Source: Cepaea nemoralis (Eukaryota > Mollusca > Gastropoda > Stylommatophora > Helicidae). From it: 64,000 bases of DNA. A program made the position numbers and the translations under genes. This document shows, piece after piece, positions 31,180-42,570 of the stretch. The notes under the pieces were generated by a model. That model saw only the letters and a list, made by a program, of their open reading frames with translations. It did no database searches and was not told where the DNA came from. The stretch lies in assembly GCA_014155875.1 (NCBI GenBank), contig JACEFZ010027751.1, forward strand, positions 1 to 64,000. The letters run 5' to 3'. Numbering within the stretch: the first letter of the stretch is position 1; each line of letters opens with the position of its first letter.

Positions 31180-33300
31180 CTGTAAGGATACTTGTTTTCC
31201 CCAGCATCTTGGAGGCTAGTGAGCAGTTGGCAGTGTTTGTCATCGACTGCCTACCTTGCAGTGTAGGGGCAGTGGGGTCTTGAGCCTGAGGAATTAAGGC
31301 AGCCTGGCTAGTGCAGTCGCCGCGAACTGCTGCAGGTTAGAGTTTTCTTTTTGCCCCTGACAGAAAAAAACCCACACCTTACTAGAGAATTCAAACGAAT
31401 CCCGGCTTCCCGAAGGAAAACCCGGCGTTCTTAATTGAGTTAAGTGACAGAGAACACAAATTTATTAACGAAGTGACTATTCGCAATAGAATTGCGAAAA
31501 GAAAAAAATTATATTTCGCAGTAGAAGTAGGTCACGTGATTATTCCTCTATTAACATGTCCTTAGTAGTGTAGTGGTAAGTGTCTCTGCCTTTAATTTTT
31601 TTTTCATTTTCAGCAATCACGTAAAAATATTAAACATTAGGAACTAAAATATAGAACTGAGAAACTCGAAGCATGTGAATAAAGTGTGATGATCGAAGCA
31701 TATTACTGCCACCTTGGACCAGAATTATCAGGACATACAAAGTAGGTCGGTAACGTAAACAAACATGGATGCCTGGTAACAGTAAATGTACAGAAATGAA
31801 CGTTAACAATTCTTGAACTCGCCTGGGGACACAATTATTTGTAGGGATCATTATTTGTATTGGGGATACCAATTCTGGAAAATTATTCTTGATATTTAAA
31901 CAGGACTAATGTAATGTAAAAATAAAACGAGATGCCAGAAGAACGGACTGAAGTAAGAAGAAGGGTGATTCATTAAAAATTACAGAGAATTCGGCAGAAT
32001 TAAACTTGCAACAGTGAACATTCCTATTTAAATTAACCACCTTCTTAGACTTCTTACTGGCTCAAACTAAAATTGACTAGTGAGCAGACGCTGTGACATG
32101 TTTGTTACTTTCCGCAATTCTATTGTGAATAAAGTTTATCTTTATTCGCAATTCTATTGCGAATAGAATTCCCATTTATTAAAGTGGGTGAAACAAAAAC
32201 ATTATACCTCATCTTCTTCACTATAAAGAGCCTGAGTTGGTGACGACAGCTCGTTACTTATTGCTTTTTTAGCTGGTTTTCTTTTCGCAGGTCAGGCCTC
32301 GGTGTCATTATTTTCTGTGGTAGCTTGCTGCGTAATAGGCGTCGACCCTTTCTTTTTGTTTTTGTTTGACCAGAAGCCTCAACATTAGCCATCTTTGTTA
32401 TTTGTTGCTGGGGAAGTTGAATATGCGACTGGAAACTAAACTTCTAAATTGAAGATCAGCATCGCTCTCCAACTTTTGAAATCACAAAAAGTTTAAAATA
32501 ACAGTTGAGGATGGATAAGTAATTTAAGCCAAATCAATTTTACTTTAATAAGCTATGATTTCAATAGTTAGCATTAGTCAAACACAAAAAGCTAAGTAAA
32601 AGGCACCTACAAGTCAGAATGAACATATTAAGTGTATTCCTGCGTGAGTTTTTATTGATTGCTTTTAAGTATATTTGATGTAATGTATCTATAAATGATA
32701 ATCTGGCTAGTGGGAAAGTTGCCTTTATCAGACGTGATTTCTAATGTGGGATATTATATAGGTATGTTTATACATTCCATTTGTAAAAAGTGTAACACTT
32801 TTACTAATTAGTTTACATAATGTACTTATATTCGACATAGTTTTATCGATTCATTATCACGCTCAATGCATAGCTATATTTACTGTTGTTAATTTACATT
32901 TTGTTTTCATTTTGCACTTTGCTGTGTCGAATTCTGAATTCAATTTAGAGTAGAAGAGCTACCCTACAAGAAAATGAGTAGAAGTAAGCGTTAAAAATAA
33001 AAAAATAAAAATTGTCAATAAAATGTAAGCAGTAGGTTGAAAGTGACCATGTAGAGAAACCATAAAAGGAAGAGATGCATGTACTGGTTGAATGCTCAAA
33101 CAAGAATGAATATGTCAAGTAACAAAACAAAGGATTAGTTTCTTTGCTAACTAAAGTAAATTGAAATTCTAAAATTATCCTTTAAATGGAGATACCTAAA
33201 CAAGAAAATGAAAATTAACGGGGAAAAATCTCTGGTTAAATACGGCAAACATAACCGTAGTACCTACTAAAAGGGTTCGCAATGCATTAGATAGTATTAT
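31180..33300. other. AT-rich sequence, no gene recognised
   Basis: It contains short palindromes of the TTCGCAAT/ATTGCGAA type near 31470 and 32130-32165, which might be ends of an old DNA element. A weak minus-strand frame at about 32212-32395 starts MANVEASGQTKTKRKG but is broken after 16 codons; I do not call it a gene. Confidence 0.4.
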
Positions 33301-33311
33301 TAGTACTTAAA

Positions 33312-33840
33312 CTACAGTATACGATTCGTATGATACGAAATTAGTCCGTCAATACAAGCACAAGAGATGTGACTGTTCCAATGCCAACCGCCTAATTGGA
33401 TGCCCCCCTGCACCCCACTGTCCACAGCCATCAGATGTTTCTCAACTTGACTATTTATTGTCCACGCTTCACATCCATACAAAAGTACAGGCTCTGTATA
33501 GCAACTCAACACTCTTTTTCTCCTAGCAATTGACAACCTTCGCCATGGCAATTCTTGTTCTAATTTCTTTAAGGCACCTGCCATCAGATGTTATGTTCTG
33601 AGATAGTTGTACTGATTCACTTGTTTAAGGATATTCCCATTTACCTGTATATTACAATATGGTATTTCCTTCTTCTGAGTGACGAACATAATCTGTGTCT
33701 TCTTACAATTCTAATCCTAGTTGTTCACTGTGTGCAACAACCGCATCTACTAAATGGTGCAGATCCTGCTGATTGTCTGCAATCAATACTGTATAATCTG
33801 CATATCTAATGTTACTGATGCACTTTATTTATTAAATTTT
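33312..33840 (-). pseudogene. CFDP2-like LINE 3' fragment
   Basis: The minus strand reads ELPWRRLSIARRKRVLSCYT, EPVLLYGCEAWTI and QVEKHLMAV, parallel to 28490-28600. Frames upstream (33590-33830) are broken. Confidence 0.82.
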
Positions 33841-34075
33841 TTTTTAAAGTTGCATATCCTTACAGGATCGTTGCAGTCAATACCAGCATTTTTCAGCTGC
33901 TGTTGATGTTCTTGGCAAGATTACCTCAGAGTTGCCATGCTTCTGAGCGACCGGCTCATATACCCCCATAAGTAACCAACGTGATGCAATCCACTACAGA
34001 ATCTTATGCAGCTGTGTTCCCCATGTGGATATACAGGATTACGGAGAAAGTTGTTAACCGCTTTGCCAGGGATGG
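33841..34075 (-). mobile_element. SINE E copy
   Basis: It shares ATCCTTACAGGAT, TGCCATGCTTCTGAGCGACC and CAGCTGTGTTCCC with the other copies. The tRNA-like head is at the right end on the minus strand. Confidence 0.75.
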
Positions 34076-34100
34076 GGGTAAGTAAATTAAAAGACAATTT

Positions 34101-34243
34101 CCCGGGATGGTTAACCTGGTCAACAAATGCCCGCAGAAGTCAGATGTGTCGGCCTAACGGCGCAAGAACGCAGCTTTGCTGTAAACAGGAACAACGTAAT
34201 CACATCCGAAAAAAAAAAAACTCTGGATGAACGCAGAAGAAGA
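34101..34243 (+). mobile_element. SINE B copy
   Basis: It shares GGTCAACAAATGCCCGCAGA, GGCGCAAGAACGCAGC and the GAA tail. Imperfect duplications, AAAAGA(C/T)AATTT, flank it. Confidence 0.88.
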
Positions 34244-34309
34244 AGAAAAGATAATTTTGAAGTCCTCCAGATTATTGAGCATATGTTGCTAACTTCATAT
34301 TTGTATAGA

Positions 34310-34445
34310 GCCTAAAATGTGACACGGTAAATACCACACAGGCCGTCTTTGCTTCGCATGTAATTTCCTTTTACCCATTTTAACCCTTTAAGCTGGGTCG
34401 ACCAGAGAGCCAAAATCATTTTTTAAAAATCCACATGGATGGCGG
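34310..34445 (-). mobile_element. SINE C fragment
   Basis: It has the family body on the minus strand, with the complement of AAATGGGTAAAAGG and a CCAGCTTAAAG block. The head is missing. Confidence 0.5.
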
Positions 34446-34993
34446 TATGGAGCTATCTGCATGTAATGTGCTTCTTCACAAACCTCAACATTATTGTATG
34501 AGTGGATGTATAACAGAGTTTGTGTAAATAATGTAGATATGTATGAATGGGTGTATGTATGTGTCTGTGTGTGTTTGCAAGTATGTCTGTCTGTCTGTTT
34601 CATAACATGGTAATATGCATTATGTTCACAATATTTTTTTGACAATGGTTTTTCCTATGTAGATGTAACATGTACACTAGATAATTGATGTTTGAAACAT
34701 TTATGGTGGAAGGGCCGATTGTAAGATGGGCATACCCAATTTGTGACCCTTTGAAAATAAAGTTCATTCTCCTTCTCTTTCTCCTATTTTTAGGAGATAT
34801 TTTTCTCTGATGGTATCGTTGTGCAGGCAACAGTGATGATGGTGATTATGATAAATATCTCCCACACAACAGGTTATAGCCAAATAAACTTATAATGTGG
34901 TAAATAACAGAAGTGGTTGTATATATCAGTGCTTTCATTTACACTGTTTTTTTGCAAATTATTTAATTGTTTAAAAAAGTCGCTTAAAAGTCG

Positions 34994-35215
34994 ACAGGGT
35001 GGACTTCATTGCACCGGATGTTATCCCATATGGCTCGGTCTCTTTCTGCAGCACGGAAAGCGTCGCACAAAGCACGAACTCCGTGGCTTTTAGCGACGAC
35101 CCACAGGAGTCTCCGAAACATTTAACTCGTAAACCGAAGGATGCGGCCCAGAATCGAACCCACAACCTTCGGAGCACGAGTCAAACGGCTTGACCACTTC
35201 TCCACAGAGACTCCC
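34994..35215 (-). mobile_element. SINE D, complete copy
   Basis: The minus strand starts with a clear tRNA-like promoter (A box GTGGAGAAGTGGTCAAGC, B box GGTTCGATTC), then GCCACGGAGTTCGTGCTTTG and an end at CCCTGTCGACTTTTAAGC. It is not a tRNA gene because the acceptor stem and 3' half do not fold. Confidence 0.85.
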
Positions 35216-35689
35216 TATTGTTTGTTCTGTTCTACCATCCGCATGTGGGCATTATCATCATCATCATGTGCTTCAGCACGGAGTAATGAAGTGGTGAAGG
35301 CAGTGGAGATGTGGCTGTAGAGAAGGTTTAGAATATCACAGACAGAGACAAAAACAAACGCTGAGATCTAGAAAACTGCAGATGTTACAAGATCACTGCC
35401 ATGAAAGTCATAAGTGGAAGACAAATAAATTGTATGGGGCATATGAACAAACAAATGTGGAATAAAGTATCTTGTATGTGGAGAAAATACTAGACCAGAG
35501 AAACAAAAGAAGATAGAGAAAAATGTATTTGGAAAGTTTAAGTAAGTAGGCAGCCAACAAATAATAATGTAAATACAATCATATTCATTAAATATAACAT
35601 AGCAGATTAGAGAGTCGTCACCTGTGTCTGCTTCAGACAAGTTACCAGAAGAAATGGCTGCAGCTTGGTATTAGGACAATATCTATAGC

Positions 35690-36105
35690 CATAGAATGAG
35701 GATGTGAAATATGGACAATGAGCAGACAAGCTGAAAAAACAGCTAGTGGCAGTGGAAATGTGGTTTCTGGGGAACATGTAAAGAATACCATGGACGAACA
35801 GAAAAACCAATGAGCAAGTTATACAAGAGGCAAATGAAAACCATAAACTTATTTGAGAAATTAGACATAACAGATAATCAAGGTATTTTGGGGCATGTTA
35901 TGAGAAGAAATAAATTAGAGAACTTGGTGACAACTGGCAAGATTGAAGCGAAAATAACAAGGGGAAGGCAGAGAAGTAAATATCTGGATGGCTTGGCATG
36001 ATCAAGTCGAGAACACAGACCTAATCCACGACTCTGGTGATCGTGTGAGATGGCGAAACATAACTGCACATGATTGTGATAGAATGAGGACAGATGGCAG
36101 GATGA
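35690..36105 (+). pseudogene. CFDP2-like LINE 3' fragment
   Basis: Broken frames contain IPWTNRKTNEQVIQEAN-like, FGHVMRRNKLENLVTTGKIE and GRQRSKYLDGLA, matching 28640-28850. Confidence 0.8.
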
Positions 36106-36234
36106 AAAAAAATAACATTCTAATTAAAAGGAATCAAAACATAATAAACATAATATTGCAATATTAAAAATGAGGAAACGAAATAAACACAGCATACATA
36201 CGTAAACTCAAATCATGTTTATTTCCTAACTTAA

Positions 36235-36465
36235 CATTGTATTTGCATATCAATTTTACGGGACATTGCTGTCAACACCAGCAGTTTATTGCTGTTGTTG
36301 ATGTCTTGGCGAGGTACATTCAGTAGTTTGCCATTGCTTTCTGAACGACCAGTTTATTAAAACCCAGCGCAAGCAGTCTGCTACAAAATCGCGCACAGCT
36401 GTGTTTCGAATGCGGGTAAGCGAGCTTATGAATCACGTCCGTAAGCCCTCTGCCACCAAGACTGT
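36235..36465 (-). mobile_element. SINE E copy
   Basis: The tRNA-like head is best seen here on the minus strand: TGGCAGAGGGCTTACGGACG and B box CATTCGAAAC, then the common body to the left. Confidence 0.78.
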
Positions 36466-36502
36466 CAACTTAACATTACAATCTGAAAAAGCTTGAAAAT
36501 TA

Positions 36503-36566
36503 CACTTGAACCCTGGTGCACAACACTTGTACCCTGGTACACAACACTTGAACCCTGGTGCACAGT
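36503..36566. repeat. 23-bp tandem repeat, three copies
   Basis: The unit is CACTTGAACCCTGGTGCACA plus three bases, with one diverged middle copy. Confidence 0.85.
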
Positions 36567-36827
36567 AAGTACAAATAAGTATAGGACCATTTCACATCAT
36601 TAGGGTATATGTTGCAAGCCCCACATTTGAGATTAATCAGCATTCAATGGGTAAGCACAGAAAATAACACGTTTTGATTTCCTCTGCATTTGAAAAGAGT
36701 AATAAAATATGCATGTTACGATAATTTCTGGTTGGCATTCTTACACCAACCAAGGATACTGGTCACTACTCTTCCACATCCTAGTTATACTTTTTCCATT
36801 TACAACTTCAAAGATCATCATATATTG

Positions 36828-36920
36828 ATTGATTGATTGATTTAGGAACCGACATCACAGCATTCAGGGTATTCCCATAAGCGCTCCGTCCCCATCGAAG
36901 AGTTCCAACCCCAATCATCA
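36828..36920 (-). pseudogene. I-type LINE 3' end with tetranucleotide tail
   Basis: On the minus strand GGGAATACCCTGAATGCTG then GATGTCGGTTCC is followed by an AATC repeat. This matches the extreme 3' end at 23940-23985. Confidence 0.65.
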
Positions 36921-37215
36921 TATATAAATGCATAATCACAAGCGTCCCAAGGGTGAATAAGCATGGCAGGAGAAAAACGTCAGGAACTCATGACCTGGAT
37001 GGGCCTGTCCCCTGAGAGTATCAGAAAGGTAAAGGGCTGAAAAATTCGGTGAGAGGGGATAGCTTCTGATGATCAGACACCTCCTGCCATGTTTACTCCC
37101 CAGCGGAGGTTTTGCCACTGACAATTGTAAACCAAACCAAACATGTGAGCATATTTCCTCTTGCTGTCATATATTGTTCATCTTAGCTTTACGTCTTGCT
37201 ATTTCTTCTTCATAG

Positions 37216-37298
37216 AGAAATCCCTGGCACACATTTCAAGAAGTGGGAATGACCTCAGAGGCATGACAGCTTCCTATCACAACATCTTTATTTCCAAG
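37216..37298 (+). CDS. Candidate host exon, possibly SETDB1
   Basis: A good acceptor (TTTCTTCTTCATAG) and donor (AAGGTGAAT) enclose 83 bases, open only in the frame that borrows one base from the left: KSLAHISRSGNDLRGMTASY then HNIFISK. It lies on the SETDB1 strand but cannot follow exon f directly, because exon f ends in phase 0. At least one exon of length 3n+1 would have to lie between. I do not recognise the peptide. It could also belong to another gene or be chance. Confidence 0.4.
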
Positions 37299-37689
37299 GT
37301 GAATTTATAGTGCTAGGTTTTCAACATTCTGGTTAATTACCAGGGCCATACAGGAAGCATGGACTGATAAAACCCTAACCTCCCAAGCATTTTGTTAGAA
37401 GTGATGAGGAAAGCTTGGTGTGGGAGTGGCTACTATGTCTCATAAAAAATAGCTGCAAAACACAATCAGTTATGGAGAAGTCTTCAGTAAAGAAATGAAA
37501 CATGATTCAGTCAGTTCAGATGAAATGACATTTTTTCTTTGTAGAAGATGAGACATGTAGAGCATACTGACTAAACTCTCAATCAGAAAATACGGGAAAC
37601 ACTTGGAAGGAACTATTAGACATAACAGGGCATATGAGGGCTTGTCATGCGATAGTTCAAGCAGGAGATAAAGGAATATGAAGAAGACA

Positions 37690-38050
37690 AGAAAATAAGA
37701 CCTTTGCAGAACGTTTCCCTCATGATGGCCTACCAAAGTCTCTTAATGTCCCTGCCATCCCTCCTGCATCCTGATGCCCAAAGTGCCTACATTTTGTGTG
37801 TGTGTCTATCTTCACGCCGGTCGATCCTTGCCTCATCTGCTAGTAATTGTGTCTTCCATCTTTGTTCTTTCCAAGCCACTGCAACATTTAAAATAGCCAA
37901 AGTATTTCAATTTCTGAGACATTTTACTGTATATGAGCCAGTTTTCTTCAATGTTCAGATCTTGTGGCATGCCATTGTTCTTGTTTTTCTTATTGGTCCA
38001 TATTATTCTAAGAATTATTCTTAATATTTAAGCTCAAAAGCCCCTGTTCT
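37690..38050 (-). pseudogene. LINE 3' fragment
   Basis: The minus strand reads LRIILRIIWTNKK, LNIEENWLI and LKYFGYFKC in broken frames, parallel to 48755-49086. Confidence 0.72.
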
Positions 38051-38239
38051 TTTCTTTAGTGGTTGTGAAATAGTCCACAACTCACCTCTACATGGTGCTA
38101 CAGAAAAGATACATCTTCTCCAGACTTTTCTTCAACTTGTTTGCTGGGGTTGTGCCATTGGTACTTAATGCTGTTCAACGTTTGCACTGCTATGACCAGT
38201 GAGCGTCTGGCTTCTTTTAAACAGTGTCTATGCTATTTG

Positions 38240-38425
38240 GCACTGTGGTGAAGGGTTACAGATGCAATTCATAATCCTGTTCGAAAGACAGCTGCAACCG
38301 ATTTGGAAGCAGACCGCCATACGCTAGTTTCATACAATGGTATGGGTGATGGTTATTCAGAAAGCAATGGCAAACTACTGAATGTACACTTGCCAAGAAA
38401 TCACAGACTATTGCTATTGATTATG
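38240..38425 (+). mobile_element. SINE E copy, + orientation
   Basis: The head GTGGTGAAGGGTTACAGATG and CTGTTCGAAAGAC (B-box region) is followed by GCAATGGCAAACTACTGAAT. Confidence 0.72.
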
Positions 38426-39008
38426 GGGTCAAGGTATTTAAAGTTTGTGGCACTTTCAAATTCTTCATTGTTGATTATGATCTTTGGTTGGCATTAGGTT
38501 TTGACCTTAGACATTATTTTTGTTTTGCTTAAGATGTGAGAAAAATTTGCATTTTTACTGTGTCTCTTGACAGACAGGATTAGCTCTTCCAATCCTTAAT
38601 CACTATTTGCATGAAGGACCATGTCATCTGTATATCAAAGTTCTGGAATCACATTTCCACTTATTATTTATTCATGGATCAAAATTGTCTCTAGTCTCAT
38701 CAATCTTTTTACATTTTTTTTGCACATTTCATGAATAGATCTATGTTGAGAGAATGCAGCCCTGCCTTCACACCTCAGAGCAATTTAATGTTTCACCGGC
38801 TACTCTTACAGCTGCTGGTTGCTCATGGTATAATGATGCAATAAATTGGAATATTTTGCATATGATAGGACTTGATTTAAAACAAACAACAAAGTAACGT
38901 AATGTAAAGCACCCTTTTCCATGCATTGAGGCCTGCTGAATATATGATGGAGAGCCATAACTGTAAAGATCATCGGCACTCGATGGGGGAGGTAAATATA
39001 GCCTTTAG

Positions 39009-39156
39009 TTCCTTCTTCTTCTGCGTTCATCTGGATTTTTTTTTCTTTTCCGGACGTGATTGCGTTGTGTTTGTTTACAGAAGAGCTGCGTTCTTGCGCC
39101 ATTAGGCTGACACATCCGACTTCTGCAGACATTTTTTGACCGGGTTAATCTTCCCG
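39009..39156 (-). mobile_element. SINE B, complete copy
   Basis: The complement of the GAA tail starts at 39009 and the 5' end (complement of CGGGAAGATTAACCCGGTCA) is at 39156. The flanks carry a perfect 10-bp duplication, TAGCCTTTAG (38999-39008 and 39157-39166). Confidence 0.92.
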
Positions 39157-39164
39157 TAGCCTTT

Positions 39165-39402
39165 AGGTCCTAGAACATTTCCTGGCACTAGGCTGGGTCG
39201 ACCTAGAACATTTCCTGGCACTAGGCTGGGTCAATCTAGGACATTTCCTGGCACTAGGCTGGGTCAACCTAGAACATTTCCTGGCAATAGGCTGGGTCAA
39301 CCTAGAACATTTCCTGGCACATGGCTGGGTCAACCTAGAACATTTCCTGGCACTAGGCTGGGTAGACCTAGAACATTTCCTGGCACTAGGCTGTTTAAAA
39401 AG
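39165..39402. repeat. 34-bp minisatellite, ~7 copies
   Basis: The unit contains CCTAGAACATTTCCTGGCAC and TAGGCTGGGTC. The long minus-strand open frame (repeated SARKCSR peptides) is a by-product of the repeat. Confidence 0.93.
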
Positions 39403-39692
39403 GTCAGCATGGCCGAATGGATATGAATGCTCATTTGTAAACATATGGCATGCTGATGCTGAAGTAGTGGGTTCAACACTGGTCAATTGGAATAAAATGT
39501 TGACTTCTCATCCTAAACTTGGAAGTGTAAATTACAAGTACTTCTGAAGTTGGAGTTGGTTCAAATGATGGTGAGGGCACAAGTAACAGGGAAAGCTAAT
39601 CCACACGCAAAAAAAATCTGTCTAGTGTACTATAAGTTGTTTCACTTGTATGGACTACGCTTGAGTTTAAAGCGTGCGAACAAAAAAAACAT
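39403..39692 (+). mobile_element. SINE A, complete copy
   Basis: Head GGTCAGCATGGCCGAATGG, body GTTGGAGTTGGTTCAAATGA, 3' motif GGACTACGCTTGAGTTTAAA and an A-rich tail. Confidence 0.87.
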
Positions 39693-39881
39693 TGTTTTCG
39701 AACTCTCATCAAAGCTTGACAAGGGTACTCAAAATTTAAATTGCTTGCATAAAAACACCTTAAAGAAGTCAGCATATAAAATGACATATTGAAAACATGG
39801 ACAGAACAAAATGCTAATTTACAAGCTTTGTAAAAAAAAAAAAAAAAAGAAATATATAATACAATTTCACATTGAGCCATT

Positions 39882-40462
39882 TTAAAGATGTGTCACATAT
39901 TTAGAATTTGGTCTATTGTCCATGACTTCTGTTTCACTGCTGCAGTCTGTTTCCCCTTTAGATCTGGATAATGAAGTTGTAGGGCAACTGTCATTATCTT
40001 TATAACATGAATATGACCAATCAGCATCTGGAAATTCCAGTTGTATTGAATATTCTGTAACTGCATCAGACGAATCCGCAGCGACATTTAGTGATCTTTG
40101 TAAATGTGAACATTGAGATGAAGTAGATGTGCTGATGTCAGCATCACTAGATGATACTAGCTGAAACTGTGACAGGTTAAAATCTAAACTCTTTGAAGTG
40201 CTATTAGCGTATGTTTTCTCAGTGTTAGGATCTTCCACTGTATTATCAGATTTCTCGGATTGGCTGTTAATTTCTGGTGGTCTATAGGATGACACACTCT
40301 GATGTTTAGATTCTGGATTGTTCTTTCCTTCTGATGACAGTAGGGATGATAATCTTTGTTTGTATTCTATTGCAGCTGCAGCTGTTTCAGTTTTAAGTGG
40401 TGTCTCATATTCCTCAATGCTATCATATGGATTGTTATTGCAGCTGTTGCTAACACAGGAAT
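39882..40462 (-). CDS. Adhesion GPCR, last coding exon (cytoplasmic tail)
   Basis: The exon opens after a GCTTACAG acceptor, takes one base from the exon at 43204-43326 (phase consistent) and runs about 193 codons to TAA. The product is a Ser/Thr/Asn-rich, probably disordered cytoplasmic tail (SSLLSSEGKNNPES, SSDADISTSTSSQ, TDCSSETEVMD). It ends in VTHL, which fits the class I PDZ-binding pattern (Ser/Thr-X-hydrophobic). Membership of the adhesion GPCR gene is inferred from strand, order and phase, because the tail itself has no family signature. Phosphorylation and scaffold binding are plausible but not shown. Confidence 0.75.
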
Positions 40463-40590
40463 CTGTAAGCACAAATACAAATCAGATCATATACACACAC
40501 AGACAGTGATAAAATGTAAATACTCATAAATGCAAGTGAGCTGGAAGCTTACATGTGCAACTGAAATGTAAAACACTAAAACACTGTGAT

Positions 40591-40866
40591 GGAGGTCCGT
40601 ATGGCCGAATGGAAAAGAGCTCTTGCTCTTAAACTTCCAATGTGCTGATGCAAAGGTAGTGGGTTCAACTCCTACAAGGTCAGTTGGACTAAAATGTTGA
40701 CCTTCTCATCCTGACTTGAGGACGTAGATTACAAGTACCTCAGAAGTTGGAGTGGGTTCACCTGATGGCCAGGGACACTGATAATAAAGAATGCTAGACC
40801 AATATGTTAGAAGTAGTAGCACATGTATTGACAATACTTCAGTTTAAAACAAGCGAACATAAAAAC
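40591..40866 (+). mobile_element. SINE A, complete copy
   Basis: Head GGTCCGTATGGCCGAATGG and B box GGTTCAACTCC. A perfect 12-bp duplication, AAACACTGTGAT, flanks it (40579-40590 and 40867-40878). Confidence 0.93.
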
Positions 40867-41019
40867 AAACACTGTGATATCATCATGTAAACTGGCAGTA
40901 TTGTTGGAAAGGATGTCCAGAATGTCCTGCAGGTGGTAGCATGGTGTAGACAAACCACATGATGTCATAGTAGTAGTATCAAGATGGCTGTCCTTCAAGT
41001 GTTATGCACTAAAAATAAA

Positions 41020-41080
41020 GTTAGCTGCACATCCTTTACAGGATGTCGCAGCAAACCCCAGCAGAAATCCTTATGAAAAC
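41020..41080 (-). mobile_element. SINE E fragment
   Basis: Only the 3' end block (GTTAGCTGCACATCCTTTAC AGGATG) is present. Confidence 0.55.
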
Positions 41081-41289
41081 AAAAGTATCATATAAACTAA
41101 GGAAATGACCATTCACTTCACCTTCTGTGGAAGCTTCCTTTTGTGTCCGGTTTAACATTGTTAGAATGAAGTGAGTGGTTGTTTCCATATTTTGGATGAT
41201 AAACTTATTCCATGTAAGAATCTTAAAGCCTTATGATGCAAATAGGAAAATCCATGAAATGTCAATTAGTTAGATTGTTATCAGTTATC

Positions 41290-41640
41290 AGTTTTCAGTT
41301 GGAGTATCTTCATTGCACTCCGGACAGGTCCATAAGTGCTCAGATCCCCCCTCCCCCCAGCATAAGCATCAGCGTTCGGTGGCTAATAGTTCCAGTTCTG
41401 TGTTGGTTAACGAGGCACCTTGTTTTCCCGATGTACCTCTCGTGTCTGGCCGTGCCAATTCTTACTCCCAAGTCTTTCATCCTGGACAGCGATGTGGATT
41501 CACTGATGTCAAAGTCTTCTGTTCTCGACATGTCTTTAAGGACGTTAATAACATCGGCACGATCCATGGGCTGGCCATCTGCAGGGGGTGACTTTACGGA
41601 CAACAGACTTCCTCAGTGACTCAGTCCACTGTCTGCGTAC
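41290..41640 (-). pseudogene. I-type LINE C-terminal fragment
   Basis: The minus strand reads QPMDRADVINVLKDMSRTED and LVNQHRTGTISHRTL. The intact LINE has AMDQADILNALREVRLLQEP and LINQHRTGVVSRYTL at its C-terminus, so this is a diverged relative, 5'-truncated. Confidence 0.82.
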
Positions 41641-41864
41641 AGATCCAGCTTCGACCTTCCGAATTATGCTCATTGAATCACTTAGTACACACACGTTGGT
41701 ATAATGCTGTGAGTTAGATTGTTATTGTGACTGTATAGGTCAAATAATGTTTATGTAGGTACCAATAGCAATGTTTACTATGAAGACACAATCTATAATA
41801 TACTATCGAAAATCTAAACATTCTCTACTGAAAAGGCCAGCATTGTTCTTATATACCTTCATAA

Positions 41865-42115
41865 CAAGTTAGTTGCATATCCTTTACAGGACATCACTAT
41901 CAACCCCATAATTTATTTTTTTTTTACTGTTTGTGATTTCTTGGCAAGTTTACATTCAGTTGTTTGTCATTGCTTTCTAAACAACCAGCACTCATACCAT
42001 TTTATGAAACCAACGCAAGGTGGTTTGCTGCTAAACCGCCTGTAGCTATGTTTCAAACCTGGTATGTGGGATTACGAATTACATCTGTAACCCCTTCACC
42101 ACAGAGCCAGCTATA
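41865..42115 (-). mobile_element. SINE E copy
   Basis: It carries GTTGCATATCCTTTACAGGA, GTCATTGCTTTCTAAACAAC and the head region at the right end. Confidence 0.78.
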
Positions 42116-42214
42116 ACTTCATAACCAAACTTCATAAAGGAAGTATATAATACAGGAAACAGCTGAGCAATAAACACATATGCAAGTAAACACTTGTGAG
42201 ACAGAGGTAGAGTA

Positions 42215-42558
42215 ACATTTTACTTAATTCTATTTCTTTCTTTTGTGCTTTATCCTGCAATGGGACATAGACACTCAGCCTGCCCACCCCAGACCATCCT
42301 GTACTATCTATCCCATGCTGCTCCACCCGTGACCTCCAAACATGATTCATTTCTGCCTCTGTTTTTCTTATCCATATGTTTTAGGGGTCTTCCTTTATCC
42401 CTTCTACCTTCTGGATTCCAGACAACAGCCTTTCTATTTAAACAATTCTCTGGTTTTCTCAATGCATGTCCTATCCAACCAGCATCTTTTCTTCTCATCT
42501 TGATTCTCAGGTATTTGTCTGGTTCTCTTATGAGCTTCACGTGGGTGTTTCTGATCAA
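42215..42558 (-). pseudogene. LINE C-terminal fragment
   Basis: An 84-codon minus-strand frame reads KLIREPDKYLRIKMRRKDAG, WIGHALRKPENCLNRKAV and WNPEGRRDKGRPLKHM. This is the post-catalytic WIGH...GRP tail common to several LINE clades. A non-autonomous element interrupts it at 42571. Confidence 0.78.
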
Positions 42559-42570
42559 TATATTTTACAT

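Noticed and set aside
31469..32170. Inverted TTCGCAAT/ATTGCGAA blocks as transposon ends
   Set aside because: Each block is itself a short palindrome, so the apparent inverted repeats do not define an element and no target duplication was found.
32212..32395. Possible first coding exon on the minus strand (MANVEASGQTKTKRKG)
   Set aside because: It needs a frameshift after 16 codons and contains a stop. No homologue recognised.
35140..35215. tRNA gene on the minus strand
   Set aside because: A and B boxes are clear, but the cloverleaf does not close and the same head is attached to a repeated body elsewhere; it is a SINE. The same applies to the heads at 27985, 39405, 40593 and 46700.
39163..39486. 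107-codon minus-strand frame of repeated SARKCSR peptides
   Set aside because: It is produced by the 34-bp minisatellite and part of a SINE, with no promoter, splice or family support.
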